The translations under genes were made by a program, and so were the position numbers. A stretch of 64,000 nt of DNA from an uncultured Opitutales bacterium (GTDB taxonomy: Bacteria; Verrucomicrobiota; Verrucomicrobiia; Opitutales; Intestinicryptomonadaceae): assembly GCA_900545715.1 (NCBI GenBank), contig URAJ01000008.1, positions 4,574 to 68,573 of the forward strand. The letters run 5' to 3'. Below, piece by piece: positions 26,408 to 35,575 of the stretch (position 1 is its first letter; every line of letters begins with the position of its first letter). The notes beneath the pieces were generated by a model. It saw nothing but the letters and a program-made list of their open reading frames with translations. It had not been told where the DNA came from and made no database searches.

Positions 26408-27049
26408 ATGAAAAAAATAGACACGCTTCTTTTCGATTTTGACGGAGTCGTTGCCGACACCGAAAGGCAATATACCGATTTTTGGAGCGGCGCCGCAAAA
26501 AAATACGGGGCGCAGGGCGGGGCGGATTTCTCGCTAAAAATAAAGGGAACGCCGCTAGAAAAGATACTCGACATCTATTTTCCGCGCCTGGACAGCAAAG
26601 GCAGGGCGGAGGTTCGCGAGAGCCTTTCGGAATTTGAAAAGAAGCTCGTCTTTAGACCGGTAAAAGGAGCTGTCGAGTTTTTGGAGTCCGCCCGCAATCT
26701 CAGATATAAAACGGGACTTGTGACGAGCTCTGGCGCGGCAAAAATGCGAAGGGTTTTTGCTGAAAGCGACTACGGGCGGTTGTTCGACGTTTTGGTGACA
26801 GCCGAAGACATTTTGCGCGGAAAACCCGACCCAATGTGTTATCTCGCCGCCGCCTCCAAGCTCGGCTCCGACCCGTCGCATTGCGCCGTATTCGAGGATT
26901 CAATAACCGGCTTAAAGGCCGCCAAAGCGGCAAATATGTTTACAGTCGGGCTGCTTACGACATTCCCAAGGGCGGATGTGGAGCGGCTTAGCGACGCAGT
27001 TATTGACGATTTTTCAAATGCCTCCGAAGTATTCTCACTCTTAAAATAG
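26408..27049 (+). CDS. HAD-superfamily hydrolase (phosphoglucomutase/phosphatase-like)
   Basis: Haloacid dehalogenase-type phosphatase or mutase, 213 residues. Motif I DFDGVVADTE supplies the nucleophile and acid aspartates, motif II TSSG, motif III the lysine of RGKPDPMCYL, and motif IV VFEDSITGLKAAKAA. The helical cap between residues 18 and 85 fits the beta-phosphoglucomutase/GS1 group. The natural substrate cannot be read from sequence. It stands alone between lutA (divergent) and a repeat-bearing gap. Confidence 0.9.
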   Translation: MKKIDTLLFDFDGVVADTERQYTDFWSGAAKKYGAQGGADFSLKIKGTPLEKILDIYFPRLDSKGRAEVRESLSEFEKKLVFRPVKGAVEFLESARNLRYKTGLVTSSGAAKMRRVFAESDYGRLFDVLVTAEDILRGKPDPMCYLAAASKLGSDPSHCAVFEDSITGLKAAKAANMFTVGLLTTFPRADVERLSDAVIDDFSNASEVFSLLK

Positions 27050-27319
27050 TTGAATCTGGCTTCTATGCCTAATTCTCTTGCCGTTTATTTTACGGAAAGT
27101 TGTTTTGCGTAGGCGGTTTGGGAATATTCTATCTAACCAGCCAAAATCGAGTGCGGAATTTTTTATGTGCGGAGTTATTGAGAGGGTATTATCCTTCCTT
27201 AAGCAGCCAAAATTAAGTGCGGAATTTTTATAAAAAATAAAACTCTCTGTAATATAGAGTGATAAAAAATTAGGGTCGATATCGGAATTTTTTATTGAAA
27301 CGGGATACCTTTTAGGCAT
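27041..27319 (-). CDS. Possible small protein with 22-residue repeats
   Basis: A 92-codon minus-strand frame with no recognised family. It contains three related segments beginning KNSDID, KNSALNFGCL and KNSALDFGWL, encoded by repeats spaced 66 and about 63 bp, so the frame is kept. No good ribosome-binding site is seen, and the frame ends inside the HAD gene on the other strand. It may be only an open stretch in a repeated intergenic region. Confidence 0.22.
   Translation of the reverse strand: MPKRYPVSIKNSDIDPNFLSLYITESFIFYKNSALNFGCLRKDNTLSITPHIKNSALDFGWLDRIFPNRLRKTTFRKINGKRIRHRSQIQLF
27138..27300. repeat. 66-bp-spaced degenerate direct repeats
   Basis: CAGCCAAAAT followed by AGTGCGGAATTTTT occurs at 27138 and 27204, with only the two bases between them differing. 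A weaker third copy (TCGGAATTTTTTATTG) lies near 27283. Confidence 0.65.
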
Positions 27320-27699
27320 TCCTACGCTTCACATTCGCGGCATTTTTAGCATCTGCGCAAAAAAAATACATTCTTCAAAACTTGGAATATCCCTTCCCGC
27401 AATAAATTCGAAATAATTCCACTGAAAAAATTCTCGAAACCTTATTTCTTAAAAAAATCCGCAATAATGATGCTATTGGGAAAGTTTGCGGGAGAGGCTT
27501 TCGCAATAAACCTGTATAAGCCTATTGCAAAAATGCGGTAAATGCTTTTCGCAACAAATCCGCAACAAAGTTTTCCTGCAAAAAAAATCATTAAAAATCT
27601 TTCACACAAAAACTTGAAACCTTGTCCATTAAGCGCCGCCAATAATTATGGCAAATTTCCGAGAAAGAAGGCGCGCACCCCCCGCAAAAGTTCAAAGCC
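27320..27699. other. AT-rich gene-free stretch downstream of dnaA
   Basis: No convincing gene, RNA or terminator. Short motifs of the type TTCGCAAYAAA recur at 27497 and 27546. A 66-codon minus-strand frame (27442-27642) has no family resemblance and no ribosome-binding site. Confidence 0.5.
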
Positions 27700-29088
27700 T
27701 TAGACGCTAAGAGTTTTTAAGAGGTAATCGACTTTTCTCTTTATATTTTCGTCGTTTTCCATCGCGTTGCCGATTACCTTGATTGCGTGCATGACTGTCC
27801 CGTGGTCTCTTCCGCCAAATTGCCTGCCTATTTCTTGGAGCGAGTGGGTCGTCAATTTCCGCGACAGGTACATCGCAATTTGACGCGCCATTGCAATGTT
27901 TGCGGGGCGGCGCTTGCCCACAATTTCCGACGGGTCTATATTGAAAGATTCGGCGGTCTTTTTCTGTATTTTATCGATGTCAACCGCGGCGTTTTCGTTT
28001 TCTTCGCAGAATGCGTCGGCGAGCAGCTCGTTGGCTTTTTCGAGCGTCACCGCATTCCCCGAGTTTATGAGCGACGCATATCCGATGAGGTTCGTAAGCG
28101 CGCCCTCCATTCTGCGAATGCTCTTTGTAAACTTGCGCGCAAGCAGCTCCAAAACGGCGGGCTCTATCGCCGTATCGCGCCCGAGCAGCGCCGCCTTTTT
28201 TTGGAGAATGGCAAGGCGCGTTTCATAGTCCGGCGCCTGAATATCGACCGACACTCCCCAGCCGAAGCGCGATACGAGCCTTTGCTCGATGTCGGATACT
28301 TCGTTTATTGGCTTGTCGCAGGAAAGCACTATCTGCCTGCCGGAATTAAAGAGTTCGTTGAATGTGTGGAAGAACTCCTCTTGGCATCTTTCCTTGCCGG
28401 CAAAGAACTGCACGTCGTCTATTAAGAGGACGTCCGTATTGCGGTATCTCTTGCGGAAATTCGCGATATTGCCGTCGCGCAATGCGGCGACGTACTCGTT
28501 TACAAAATTTTCCGAAGAAACGTACGCTATCGCGGCAGACGGGTTGTTTTTCAGCACGAAGTGAGCGATGGCATGCATCAAGTGGGTTTTACCGAGCCCC
28601 GTCGCGCCGTATATGAAGAGCGGATTGAACGCTACGCCGATGTTTTGGGCGACGGCGAGCGCGGCTGCGTGGGCGAATCTGTTGCTTTCGCCAACTACGA
28701 AACTTTCAAAAGTGTTTCTCGGATTTATAGACGGGGGAATCGGGGAAACGGACGGTTTGGGGGCGGATATGCGGCGCGGGGCGGTGCGGGGCGCCTCTAT
28801 TCTATCTTCGGATTGGGGCGATTCCTCACGCGCGACTATCTCAACCTTCATATTGTGGCTTGCCGCGAGGGATATTTGATTGGATAGGACATCCATATAA
28901 TTGTCCCTAATCCATATGGCGGTAAATTCTCCGTCTGCCGAAAGTCGCATGGTTTCATCGTCCGAGCCGGCTGGTTCGAGGTTTGAAAACCAGCTTTCAT
29001 ATACCTTGTCGCCTACTACGGAAAATAAGCCTTCTTTGGCTCTTTCCCATATCGCTGCTGCGGCGGCTGTTGTTAAATCTGTTTCCAT
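27700..29088 (-). CDS. dnaA: Chromosomal replication initiator DnaA
   Basis: AAA+ initiator that binds DnaA boxes and opens the origin, 462 residues. Domain I (about 1-85) is followed by a short proline-rich domain II (about 100-125). The AAA+ domain III has Walker A GATGLGKT (161-168) and Walker [10 protein letters not shown] (221-229), and domain IV ends with the DNA-binding signature [12 protein letters not shown] near residue 430. Two DnaA boxes lie upstream, one overlapping the leader region, which fits autoregulation. dnaN is not adjacent. Confidence 0.97.
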   Translation of the reverse strand: METDLTTAAAAAIWERAKEGLFSVVGDKVYESWFSNLEPAGSDDETMRLSADGEFTAIWIRDNYMDVLSNQISLAASHNMKVEIVAREESPQSEDRIEAPRTAPRRISAPKPSVSPIPPSINPRNTFESFVVGESNRFAHAAALAVAQNIGVAFNPLFIYGATGLGKTHLMHAIAHFVLKNNPSAAIAYVSSENFVNEYVAALRDGNIANFRKRYRNTDVLLIDDVQFFAGKERCQEEFFHTFNELFNSGRQIVLSCDKPINEVSDIEQRLVSRFGWGVSVDIQAPDYETRLAILQKKAALLGRDTAIEPAVLELLARKFTKSIRRMEGALTNLIGYASLINSGNAVTLEKANELLADAFCEENENAAVDIDKIQKKTAESFNIDPSEIVGKRRPANIAMARQIAMYLSRKLTTHSLQEIGRQFGGRDHGTVMHAIKVIGNAMENDENIKRKVDYLLKTLSV

Positions 29089-29102
29089 GATAAAGTGTGT
29101 AA

Positions 29103-29111
29103 TTATTCACA
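29103..29111 (+). promoter_or_regulatory. DnaA box TTATTCACA
   Basis: One mismatch from TTATCCACA. It lies 15 bp upstream of the dnaA start, so bound DnaA would sit over the dnaA leader. Confidence 0.55.
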
Positions 29112-29391
29112 AAAGGCGCTGTTAGGCGATTGTTATGATTGTGTTAGGGAATTTCCCCGGGCCGAATTTTGGAAATAGCCGTTCTTCATATTGTTTTGCC
29201 TTTTGAGAATATTTTGTTTTGTGGTTTTATTTATTGTAAATTTTTGAAATCCCGTTAGTTGCGTTAGTAAACGCTTCGCGCCCACAAGATTTGCCCAATA
29301 CGGTTAGATACGCCTGCGGAATATTTTTGCCGTTTGTTGTTTCCCATAATTGACTCTTTGGCGCAAGTTGCAAGAAGAAGTTTTTGACAAG

Positions 29392-29400
29392 TTATTCACA
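29392..29400 (+). promoter_or_regulatory. DnaA box TTATTCACA
   Basis: Identical to the box at 29103 and in the same orientation. It is next to an A/T-rich run at 29406-29432. Confidence 0.55.
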
Positions 29401-29655
29401 ATTTTGGTGTGAAAAAATTTTTAAAAAAAGTTCTTGCCATTGCGGCATAATTTTCAATCGACATCAGCTTGGGATAATTAGCGGGGTTTGGCAAATCCAA
29501 GCGGCGCGAATGGGCTTGGTTGAGGGATTTGGGCTCTTTTATGTGCTTTAATATATTTGCCTATAATAACTTGCGTATAGAAATTGAGAAATTTCTGCCC
29601 AAAAACTCCATTCACCTCCCCCTAAAAAATTTTTCCTCCCTCCAAAGAAAATTTT

Positions 29656-30357
29656 TTATAGAAAAATAATTCGCCCGCACTGTTCGCAAAAGACCGGGCC
29701 TTTTGCGCTTTTAAGTGCGTCAAGCTGCTCGCCCGACACTTTCAAAAAGCACCCCGTGCAAAGAGAGTTTTCGACTTTTGCTACTATCGGAAACGGAGTT
29801 TTTGACGCTTTCAGCTTGTCGTATGCGGCCAAAAATGCCGCTCCAACCTGTTCGCGCGCCTGCAAGACGCAATCGCGCGCCGCGTTGAAATCGCGCTCTA
29901 TGCCGGCTTTTGCAGCCTCTATGAGCGATATTTCTTCCTCAATAGCGGTGATACGCCCCTTCGCCTGCTTTTCAAGCTCGGCAATTCCGTCGCGCATAGA
30001 GTCTATTTCAAACATGACTATCAGCTCCTCTTCCTCCATTTCCGACGCCTTTGCGGAGAGCCTTTCAATTTCCGCGTTTATTGCGGTGTAGTCGTCGTTT
30101 TTTTTGACCTCGAGGAGCTGGTTTTTGTACTTGAATATTTTTTCTTCAAGCGCCCTGCGCTGCGAGCGCATTTCGTCGCGGCGGGCCTGGGTGGCGCGGA
30201 GCTTTTCGCGGGCGGCATCGCAATTCTTTTCGACGGCGCGGATTTCGGCCCGTTTCGACTCGATTTCCTGCGGGACTGCGTCGAGCCTTCCCTTTATAGC
30301 GGAAAGCGCGGCGTCTTTTGTCTGCAAGTTTAGAAGTTTCTCAATATCGCTGTTCAC
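29656..30357 (-). CDS. C4-type zinc-ribbon coiled-coil protein (CT398-like)
   Basis: Coiled-coil protein with a C-terminal zinc ribbon, 233 residues from a GTG at 30357 (VNSDIEKLLNLQ). Residues about 10-175 are almost continuous coiled coil rich in Glu, Arg and Ala. The C-terminus has two CxxC pairs, CTGCFLKVS and CEQCGRIIFL, that would hold one zinc. The family (DUF164, chlamydial CT398) is linked to secretion or envelope partners, but no function is assignable here. The frame continues upstream into the ruvX start on the other strand; that extension is not family-like and was dropped. Confidence 0.88.
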   Translation of the reverse strand: MNSDIEKLLNLQTKDAALSAIKGRLDAVPQEIESKRAEIRAVEKNCDAAREKLRATQARRDEMRSQRRALEEKIFKYKNQLLEVKKNDDYTAINAEIERLSAKASEMEEEELIVMFEIDSMRDGIAELEKQAKGRITAIEEEISLIEAAKAGIERDFNAARDCVLQAREQVGAAFLAAYDKLKASKTPFPIVAKVENSLCTGCFLKVSGEQLDALKSAKGPVFCEQCGRIIFL

Positions 30358-30472
30358 GCGAACTACTCTAATGCGCGGCAAAAACTTGGCAACGCATTTT
30401 TTTTCAATTTTACTTTGATTCCGCCGCCCAAAATCAAATAATGCCACAATAGCCGCGTAGGCGAAATTTATA

Positions 30473-30970
30473 ATGAATATTCTCGGCATAGATTACGGAC
30501 ACAAGAGAGTGGGATTGGCTTATGCGGATTCCGATTTAAAAGTTTCCGTCCCCATACCTGCCGCCGTCGAAAGCAGCCCTTCTGAGCGATTGGAGCACAT
30601 TGCGCGCGAAATAAGAGATAGACGAATAGATAAAATAGTAATCGGCTATCCGTACAATATGGACGGAACGGTCGGCGACAAGGCGCGCGAGGTGGACGGA
30701 TATATAAAAATTTTGGAGGAGAAGTTTGGGCTGCCCGTCGTGCGCTTTGACGAAAGGCTAAGCTCATTCCAGGCTGAGAGCGACTATTATTCGACACTAT
30801 CCCGCGGAAAAAAGAGCGTCGCCGCCCGCAAAAAGCACAGGCGCAGCGGCGACATAGACTCCCGCGCAAGCGCGATAATTCTGCGCGAATACCTCGAAAG
30901 CGGCGACGCCTCCGAAAGCGGCGGAAACGGCGCTACTCCTTTAAACCCCGATAGCGGAGGGGAGTTTTAA
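30473..30970 (+). CDS. ruvX: RuvX/YqgF pre-16S rRNA nuclease
   Basis: RNase H-fold nuclease of the family that matures the 16S rRNA 5' end. It has 165 residues. Catalytic-region motifs are visible: GIDYGHKRVGLAYAD at the N-terminus, IVIGYPYNMDGTVG, and RFDERLSSFQAE. The C-terminal ~20 residues are a Gly/Ser-rich tail. The stop overlaps the truA start (TAATG), so the two are co-translated. Confidence 0.94.
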   Translation: MNILGIDYGHKRVGLAYADSDLKVSVPIPAAVESSPSERLEHIAREIRDRRIDKIVIGYPYNMDGTVGDKAREVDGYIKILEEKFGLPVVRFDERLSSFQAESDYYSTLSRGKKSVAARKKHRRSGDIDSRASAIILREYLESGDASESGGNGATPLNPDSGGEF

Positions 30971-31782
30971 TGGAGAGTGGAAATTCGCATTCATCAATAC
31001 TTGCCGAAGTATTTTCTGAGAAACTTCCGGCCGAGGGCAAGAATAGCCGCTTTCGCTGCGAATGCGCATACGACGGCACGGATTTCTGCGGTTGGCAGTC
31101 GCAAAAGAGCGGCGGCAGCGTTCAGGACTTTATAGAGGCGCGGCTTGGGCAAATTTTAAAAAAGCCTATCAGGATACACGGGAGCGGCAGGACCGATTCC
31201 GGCGTTCACGCAACGGGGCAGATATTCCATTTTGACGCCGTATGGGATCACCCCGCCTACGCCCTGTTGGCTGCATTGAGATCCACAAACAGGACGGACG
31301 TTTTCGTAAAATCTTTGAAGAGGGTGGGGAATGATTTCCATGCGCGGTACAGCGCAAAGGGAAAGCGCTATGTATATTATATACATACCGGAGTTGCCCT
31401 TCCGCACTTGGCCAGATACAGGTGGTCGCTAAAAGGGTTAAAACCTGATATTGATAAAATGAACGCGGCCGCGGAGGCGCTTGTGGGCGAGCACGACTTT
31501 ACCGCTTTTAGCGCTTCGCGCGGTGCTAACGCGAGGGAAAACCCCGTCAAGGTGCTTCGAAAATTATCGGCGAGCCGCCGCGGAGCGGAGATAAAAATTG
31601 TGGCCGAAGGGAGCGGATTTATGTATAAAATGGTGCGAATGCTCGTGGGGGCTCTTGTTGACGCAGGCACGGGGCGGCTCTCAAAATCCGACATCGAAAA
31701 GATTCTCGCATCTAAAAAAAGGGGCAATTATTTTCAGGCGGCGCCCGCGCGCGGCTTGTTTCTTGAAAAGGTTTTTTATTGA
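30970..31782 (+). CDS. truA: tRNA pseudouridine(38-40) synthase TruA
   Basis: Makes pseudouridine at positions 38-40 of many tRNAs. It has 270 residues, with the catalytic aspartate Asp76 in HGSGRTDSGVHATGQ. Other family segments are CAYDGTDFCGWQSQ, DFHARYSAKGKRYVY and FMYKMVRMLVGALVDAGTG. The first ~25 residues are a nonconserved extension. Coupled to ruvX by a 1-bp overlap. No terminator is evident before the repeat region that follows. Confidence 0.96.
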   Translation: MESGNSHSSILAEVFSEKLPAEGKNSRFRCECAYDGTDFCGWQSQKSGGSVQDFIEARLGQILKKPIRIHGSGRTDSGVHATGQIFHFDAVWDHPAYALLAALRSTNRTDVFVKSLKRVGNDFHARYSAKGKRYVYYIHTGVALPHLARYRWSLKGLKPDIDKMNAAAEALVGEHDFTAFSASRGANARENPVKVLRKLSASRRGAEIKIVAEGSGFMYKMVRMLVGALVDAGTGRLSKSDIEKILASKKRGNYFQAAPARGLFLEKVFY

Positions 31783-31867
31783 TTGGGGCGTATTGCCTCC
31801 CTCTCCATACGCACTGCCGCTCAAAAAATATTGCGCGAAATGTGCGAAGCGCGGAATTTTCCGCACG
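31783..31867. other. Start of a 1-kb gene-free region (31783-32802)
   Basis: Between truA and the phosphofructokinase there is about 1 kb without a gene. Its first two thirds are GC-rich repeat DNA, described separately. The remainder (32346-32747) is ordinary AT-rich sequence in which I see nothing further. Confidence 0.5.
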
Positions 31868-32145
31868 GACTACGCCGACCGCGCACTGACGTTGGGACTG
31901 CGCGGATTGCGCGCTACCGCTTGGCTTGCTCTGCTTGCGCTAACTGTGCCGATTGCGCGCTACCACTTCGACTGCGCTTATTGCGCGCTACCGCTTGGAT
32001 TGTATTGGATGTGCTGCTTCGCGCTACCGCTTGGAGCGCGCTTATTGCGCTGACTGCGCGTGCCGCGTGGATTGCGCTGTTTGCTCTGACTACGCCGACC
32101 GCGCACTGACGCTTGGACTGAGCGTGCCGCGTGGATTGCGCGGCA
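31868..32145. repeat. Complex GC-rich repeat cluster (TTGCGCGCTACCGCTTGG family)
   Basis: TTGCGCGCTACCGCTTGG is found at 31907 and 31981, with variants at 31953 and 32020. A 24-bp block starting GACTACGCCGACCGCGCACT is identical at 31868 and 32088, each copy followed by a near-copy of TTGGGACTG. GCGTGCCGCGTGGATTGCGC occurs twice, near 32058 and 32123. The copies are intermixed, not a simple tandem array. The core TTGCGCGCTAC is the reverse complement of the repeat at 9224-9304. Confidence 0.85.
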
Positions 32146-32170
32146 GCGAAAACCGCGCAATCTGCTCTTT

Positions 32171-32345
32171 GCGCATATTAAAACGGAGTATGGAAAAAAA
32201 TCCCATTGGCAGTAGATTCCGTCCACGCGCGCCTATTTTGCGAATATTGAAAGCGCGATTGCAGGCGGTTCCACCTCTGGGCGCGCCTGTTTTTAGCGGC
32301 ATAGTTTGCGGATATTAAAAGCACGCCGACGGGCGAAATTACCCA
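32171..32345. repeat. Three-copy ~69-bp degenerate tandem repeat
   Basis: GCGNATATTRAAA starts at 32171, 32240 and 32308 (spacing 69 and 68 bp). The first two units also share a GCGCGCCTRTTTT block near their ends. The third is partial. Confidence 0.7.
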
Positions 32346-32747
32346 AAAATTGTCGAGTGCATATAAACGCAATAAAAATACTGTTAGAAAAATTTTTTGC
32401 AAATGGGACTTAAAAATCTCGATGTCTAAAACGCGCTGCACTTTTTTGCAATTTTCCAAGTAAAAATATGCTTGCTCTGTGAATTATCTAAGAGCTTCGG
32501 ACGTTTTCCGGCGACGACAGAGATATGCCTTGCGCGGAATCCCGAATTGCTTATTCCACCAAAGATAAAAATTAATACTCTGCGCGCCATTTTCTTAGCG
32601 TGATAATACATAACTTTTTTTCGCCAAACTTGATTATGCGCATTTGCACCATCTTATATTTGGTAAGGAATATAAATTCCCGCCGCCAAACTTTGCAGTC
32701 GTTCTCATACTGCCGCTTCTAAGCCAAAGGCAAAAGTTCGGCTAAAT

Positions 32748-32774
32748 AAAAAAAAGCCGCGCAATATGCGCGGC
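32748..32774 (-). terminator. Terminator of the phosphofructokinase gene
   Basis: A perfect 8-bp stem (GCCGCGCA / TGCGCGGC) with a 3-nt loop, followed on the minus strand by eight T, 29 bp after the stop codon. Confidence 0.9.
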
Positions 32775-32802
32775 CTTATCTTTCTTTATAAAATCCTAAG
32801 GA

Positions 32803-34056
32803 TTATTGGCGCGGCGAAAGCTGTTGGGGAACTTTTACCTTTGAGAGCCTTACATACGCCGGAAGCCCATTCTCATAGGGGACTTGCACTTCTCCCTGAA
32901 TGAGGGGCATGACATATTTATTGAATTGGTAGCTGATTGAGATTTTGTCTTCTGCAATCCAAGCTTCCGGGAAATGCTTGACGCCGTTTGCGACTTCCGA
33001 GAGCGGAACGAGAAGCGTTTCGCATGCATATTTTTCGGAGTCGGCCCTGACGAGGGCGACCATTTTTCCGGACTGCCCTTCGACCGCCGCCTGAACCGCA
33101 ACTTGCCCGCACATAAACGCCTCATTGGAATCGGCGCTTGAAGCGCAGTGTGCGGCCGCGCGCTGTTCGTGCCCAAATTTGCAAGAGCGCGCTTTAACAC
33201 CGAGGTTTGTCGAAACGAGGTTCTGCAAATATTCCCCTACGCCGCCGAGCTGTTCGTGTCCGAAGGAGTCCTGCATTTTGCCCGCGGCCACAAAGTTGCC
33301 GTTGGCGTCTGTAATGCCTTCGCTCGCTACCACGAGGCAGAAGCGGTTCTTTTTTAGGCATTCTTGGACCTGCGAAAGGAAGTATTCGGCATTGAATGCC
33401 ACTTCCGGAAGCAAAATAATGTGCGGTGCGTCCTCGGGCTGATTGCGGCGCTTTGCAATGCTTGTTCCCGCCGCTATCCAGCCGGCATTTCTGCCCATGA
33501 CTTCCACAATCGAAACGAGGTCGTGGTTGCCCATTGCTTCGTGGTCGAGCGCGAGTTCGCGGACGGCCGTTGAAAGGTATTTTACGACGCTTCCGTATCC
33601 GGGGCAGTGGTCGGTGACAGGCAGGTCGTTGTCTATTGTCTTGGCGACTCCTATCACGCGCATATCGTAGCCCTGCGCGGCGGCGTGTTCGGCTATTTTA
33701 TTTGCCGTGTCTTGGGAGTCGTTCCCGCCTATATAGAAGAAGAAACGAATATTGTGCGCTTTGAAGACTTCGATAACTCTCGAGAAATCCTCCTCGCTTT
33801 TGAGCTTGTAGCGGCAGGTTCCGAGTGCGGCGCCCGGTGTGTAACGCAACCCGCGCACGGTCTGCTGGGATTCCTCCGCCAAATCGATGAGTTCCTCATT
33901 AAGAATGCCTTCGACGCCGTTTAGCGCGCCGTAAATCTCCTCGATGCAGTCGTGGTTGAGAGCTTCGGTAATGACTCCCGCGAGGCTCGAATTTATGACG
34001 GACGTGGGGCCGCCGGATTGTGCTACCAAGACGTTTCCAATCAATTCTTCTTCCAT
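32803..34056 (-). CDS. 6-phosphofructokinase, pyrophosphate-dependent type
   Basis: Phosphorylates fructose 6-phosphate, 417 residues. The donor-site motif reads GGNDS (110-114) and the substrate motif AKTIDNDLP has lysine at 139. This Lys/Asn-Asp combination marks the pyrophosphate-using group rather than the ATP type (GGDGS, G at the Lys site). MGRNAGW follows near residue 188. As a PPi enzyme it would be reversible and save ATP in glycolysis. The donor is inferred from motifs. It stands alone with its own terminator and diverges from the exonuclease gene. Confidence 0.93.
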   Translation of the reverse strand: MEEELIGNVLVAQSGGPTSVINSSLAGVITEALNHDCIEEIYGALNGVEGILNEELIDLAEESQQTVRGLRYTPGAALGTCRYKLKSEEDFSRVIEVFKAHNIRFFFYIGGNDSQDTANKIAEHAAAQGYDMRVIGVAKTIDNDLPVTDHCPGYGSVVKYLSTAVRELALDHEAMGNHDLVSIVEVMGRNAGWIAAGTSIAKRRNQPEDAPHIILLPEVAFNAEYFLSQVQECLKKNRFCLVVASEGITDANGNFVAAGKMQDSFGHEQLGGVGEYLQNLVSTNLGVKARSCKFGHEQRAAAHCASSADSNEAFMCGQVAVQAAVEGQSGKMVALVRADSEKYACETLLVPLSEVANGVKHFPEAWIAEDKISISYQFNKYVMPLIQGEVQVPYENGLPAYVRLSKVKVPQQLSPRQ

Positions 34057-34275
34057 ATATAGATTTCGTTGAATAAATTTTTAAAGGTTAGTATTGCCGA
34101 AAATCGGCCGTTAGGCAAACTTTTTCTAACGGAATTTGCGTTTATTTGCGCGGGCGTTAAAACTTTGGAAATTTTTGAAAAAATGTTCGCATTTGTCGCG
34201 GATTTTTGTTTGTTTATTTATTTCAATATGGATTGGGAAATTAAATGCGTTTATCCAAGAAGGGTGTGTGTCGAT

Positions 34276-35070
34276 ATGATACCAGCGCTGCCTTTGGTGA
34301 AGTACGAGGGCGAAATTGAGCTTGTTGAAAACGAATCGCAATTAGAGAGCGCCCTTGCGGAGATTTCCCGCGAAAACATACTTGGCTTCGACACCGAAAC
34401 ACGGCCAAACTTTAATAGGGGAAAGTCTTATCCGGTTTCCATACTGCAGCTTGCGGGAGAGAAAAAAGTCTGGGTAATACGCCTCGACCCGCTCTCCGAA
34501 AGGCTCTCTGACATTTTTAAGGTTTTGGAGAATCCCGGCATAAAGAAGGCGGGGTTGGCCGTCCAGGGAGATATAAAAAGTTTGAGGGCGCGCTGCGCAT
34601 TTAATCCGGCCGGATTTGTCGATGTATCCGCCTCGACCTCCAAGATAGGCATTATAAATACTGGAATGAAGAATTTGACCGCTTTGATATTCGGGGAGCG
34701 CATATCTAAGGCGGCGCAGCTTTCAAATTGGGCGAGCGAATCTTTGACAAAAAAGCAGATAGACTACGCCGCAACTGACGCGTGGATTAGCCGCAGGCTA
34801 TTTCTTGAAGTTCGGGAAATTCTAAAAGACGAGCGCACGGCGATAGAGCCTGAGCCGCTTCCGGAGCCTGAAAAATTCAATCTGCTCGGATTTATCAGAA
34901 AGGCTATCCGCAAGGTTTCGGAAAAGATTTCCACTAAGAAGAAGCGTTCTAATTCCAAAAAAGTCGGCATATTGGACAGAATTTTCAATAAGAAACCCGC
35001 AAAGCCGCCGCGCAAGCGCGGACGCCGCGGAGGCAAGGGCGGTAAAAAGCCCAATAAGAACGTAAAATAG
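34276..35070 (+). CDS. DEDDy 3'-5' exonuclease domain protein (RNase D-like)
   Basis: Exonuclease-fold protein acting on RNA or DNA, about 264 residues from the ATG at 34276. Motif I FDTETRP gives the first Asp-Glu pair, motif II includes AVQGDIKSL, and motif III YAATDAWISRRLF gives Tyr and Asp (DEDDy). There is no HRDC domain. The C-terminal ~85 residues form a basic Lys/Arg/Gly-rich tail that could bind nucleic acid. The frame is open from 34069. ATGs at 34228 and 34276 are both possible; the latter has AGAAGGG 11 nt upstream. RNA versus DNA target is not readable. Confidence 0.85.
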   Translation: MIPALPLVKYEGEIELVENESQLESALAEISRENILGFDTETRPNFNRGKSYPVSILQLAGEKKVWVIRLDPLSERLSDIFKVLENPGIKKAGLAVQGDIKSLRARCAFNPAGFVDVSASTSKIGIINTGMKNLTALIFGERISKAAQLSNWASESLTKKQIDYAATDAWISRRLFLEVREILKDERTAIEPEPLPEPEKFNLLGFIRKAIRKVSEKISTKKKRSNSKKVGILDRIFNKKPAKPPRKRGRRGGKGGKKPNKNVK

Positions 35071-35468
35071 AGTATTTTTTTTAATATTTTGAAGCGCGCC
35101 ATTATTTGCGCATTGGATCAATATTTATTTGAAACGAAAATTTTTATCTTTTGCAATAAACCCGCCGCGCGACTTTTTGAGCGTTGATATTATTTTTAGA
35201 GAAGGGAAATTTTTATAAGGCGATTTTGTTTGCGCCTAAAATGCCAAAACGCCTTTATTGTGGCCCGCACAATTAAAACCAACAGCATATCGGATTTTCA
35301 GATTTGAAATAATGCGCTCAAATATTTTCCCGAGGGCGGCTATTGCAAAATAGCTTCATAGGCAAAATTTTTGTCGCCTATCTAACTTTTAGGTGGAGAA
35401 TTTTGGCATGTAAAAATTTTTAATACTTTTTTGTATAAATCCAAAGCTTGATGCCGAAACCGGAAAAT
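35071..35468. other. Gene-free AT-rich stretch between convergent genes
   Basis: No gene or RNA seen. Composition is AT-rich with scattered GCGC clusters. It lies between the convergent exonuclease and sialidase-like genes. Confidence 0.5.
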
Positions 35469-35506
35469 AAAAAAACTTTTATATGGGAAAGCCCATATAA
35501 AAGTTT
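35469..35506 (-). terminator. Strong terminator of the sialidase/GH106-like operon
   Basis: A perfect 15-bp stem (AAACTTTTATATGGG / CCCATATAAAAGTTT) with a 4-nt loop and a T run on the minus strand, about 70 bp after the sialidase-like gene. Confidence 0.9.
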
Positions 35507-35575
35507 AGCCCGGCAAATCTGCTGCGATTTTATTGTGCGCCGCGCTGGAAAAGCGCCGCCTGCGGAATTTTATCC

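Larger units (their letters stand above)
29089..29655. other. dnaA upstream region, candidate replication origin
   Basis: A 567-bp gene-free, AT-rich stretch between dnaA and the zinc-ribbon gene, with two perfect copies of the DnaA-box variant TTATTCACA in the same orientation, 289 bp apart, and several A/T runs near 29400-29430 that could unwind. Two boxes are few for a full origin, so this may only be dnaA control DNA. Confidence 0.35.
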
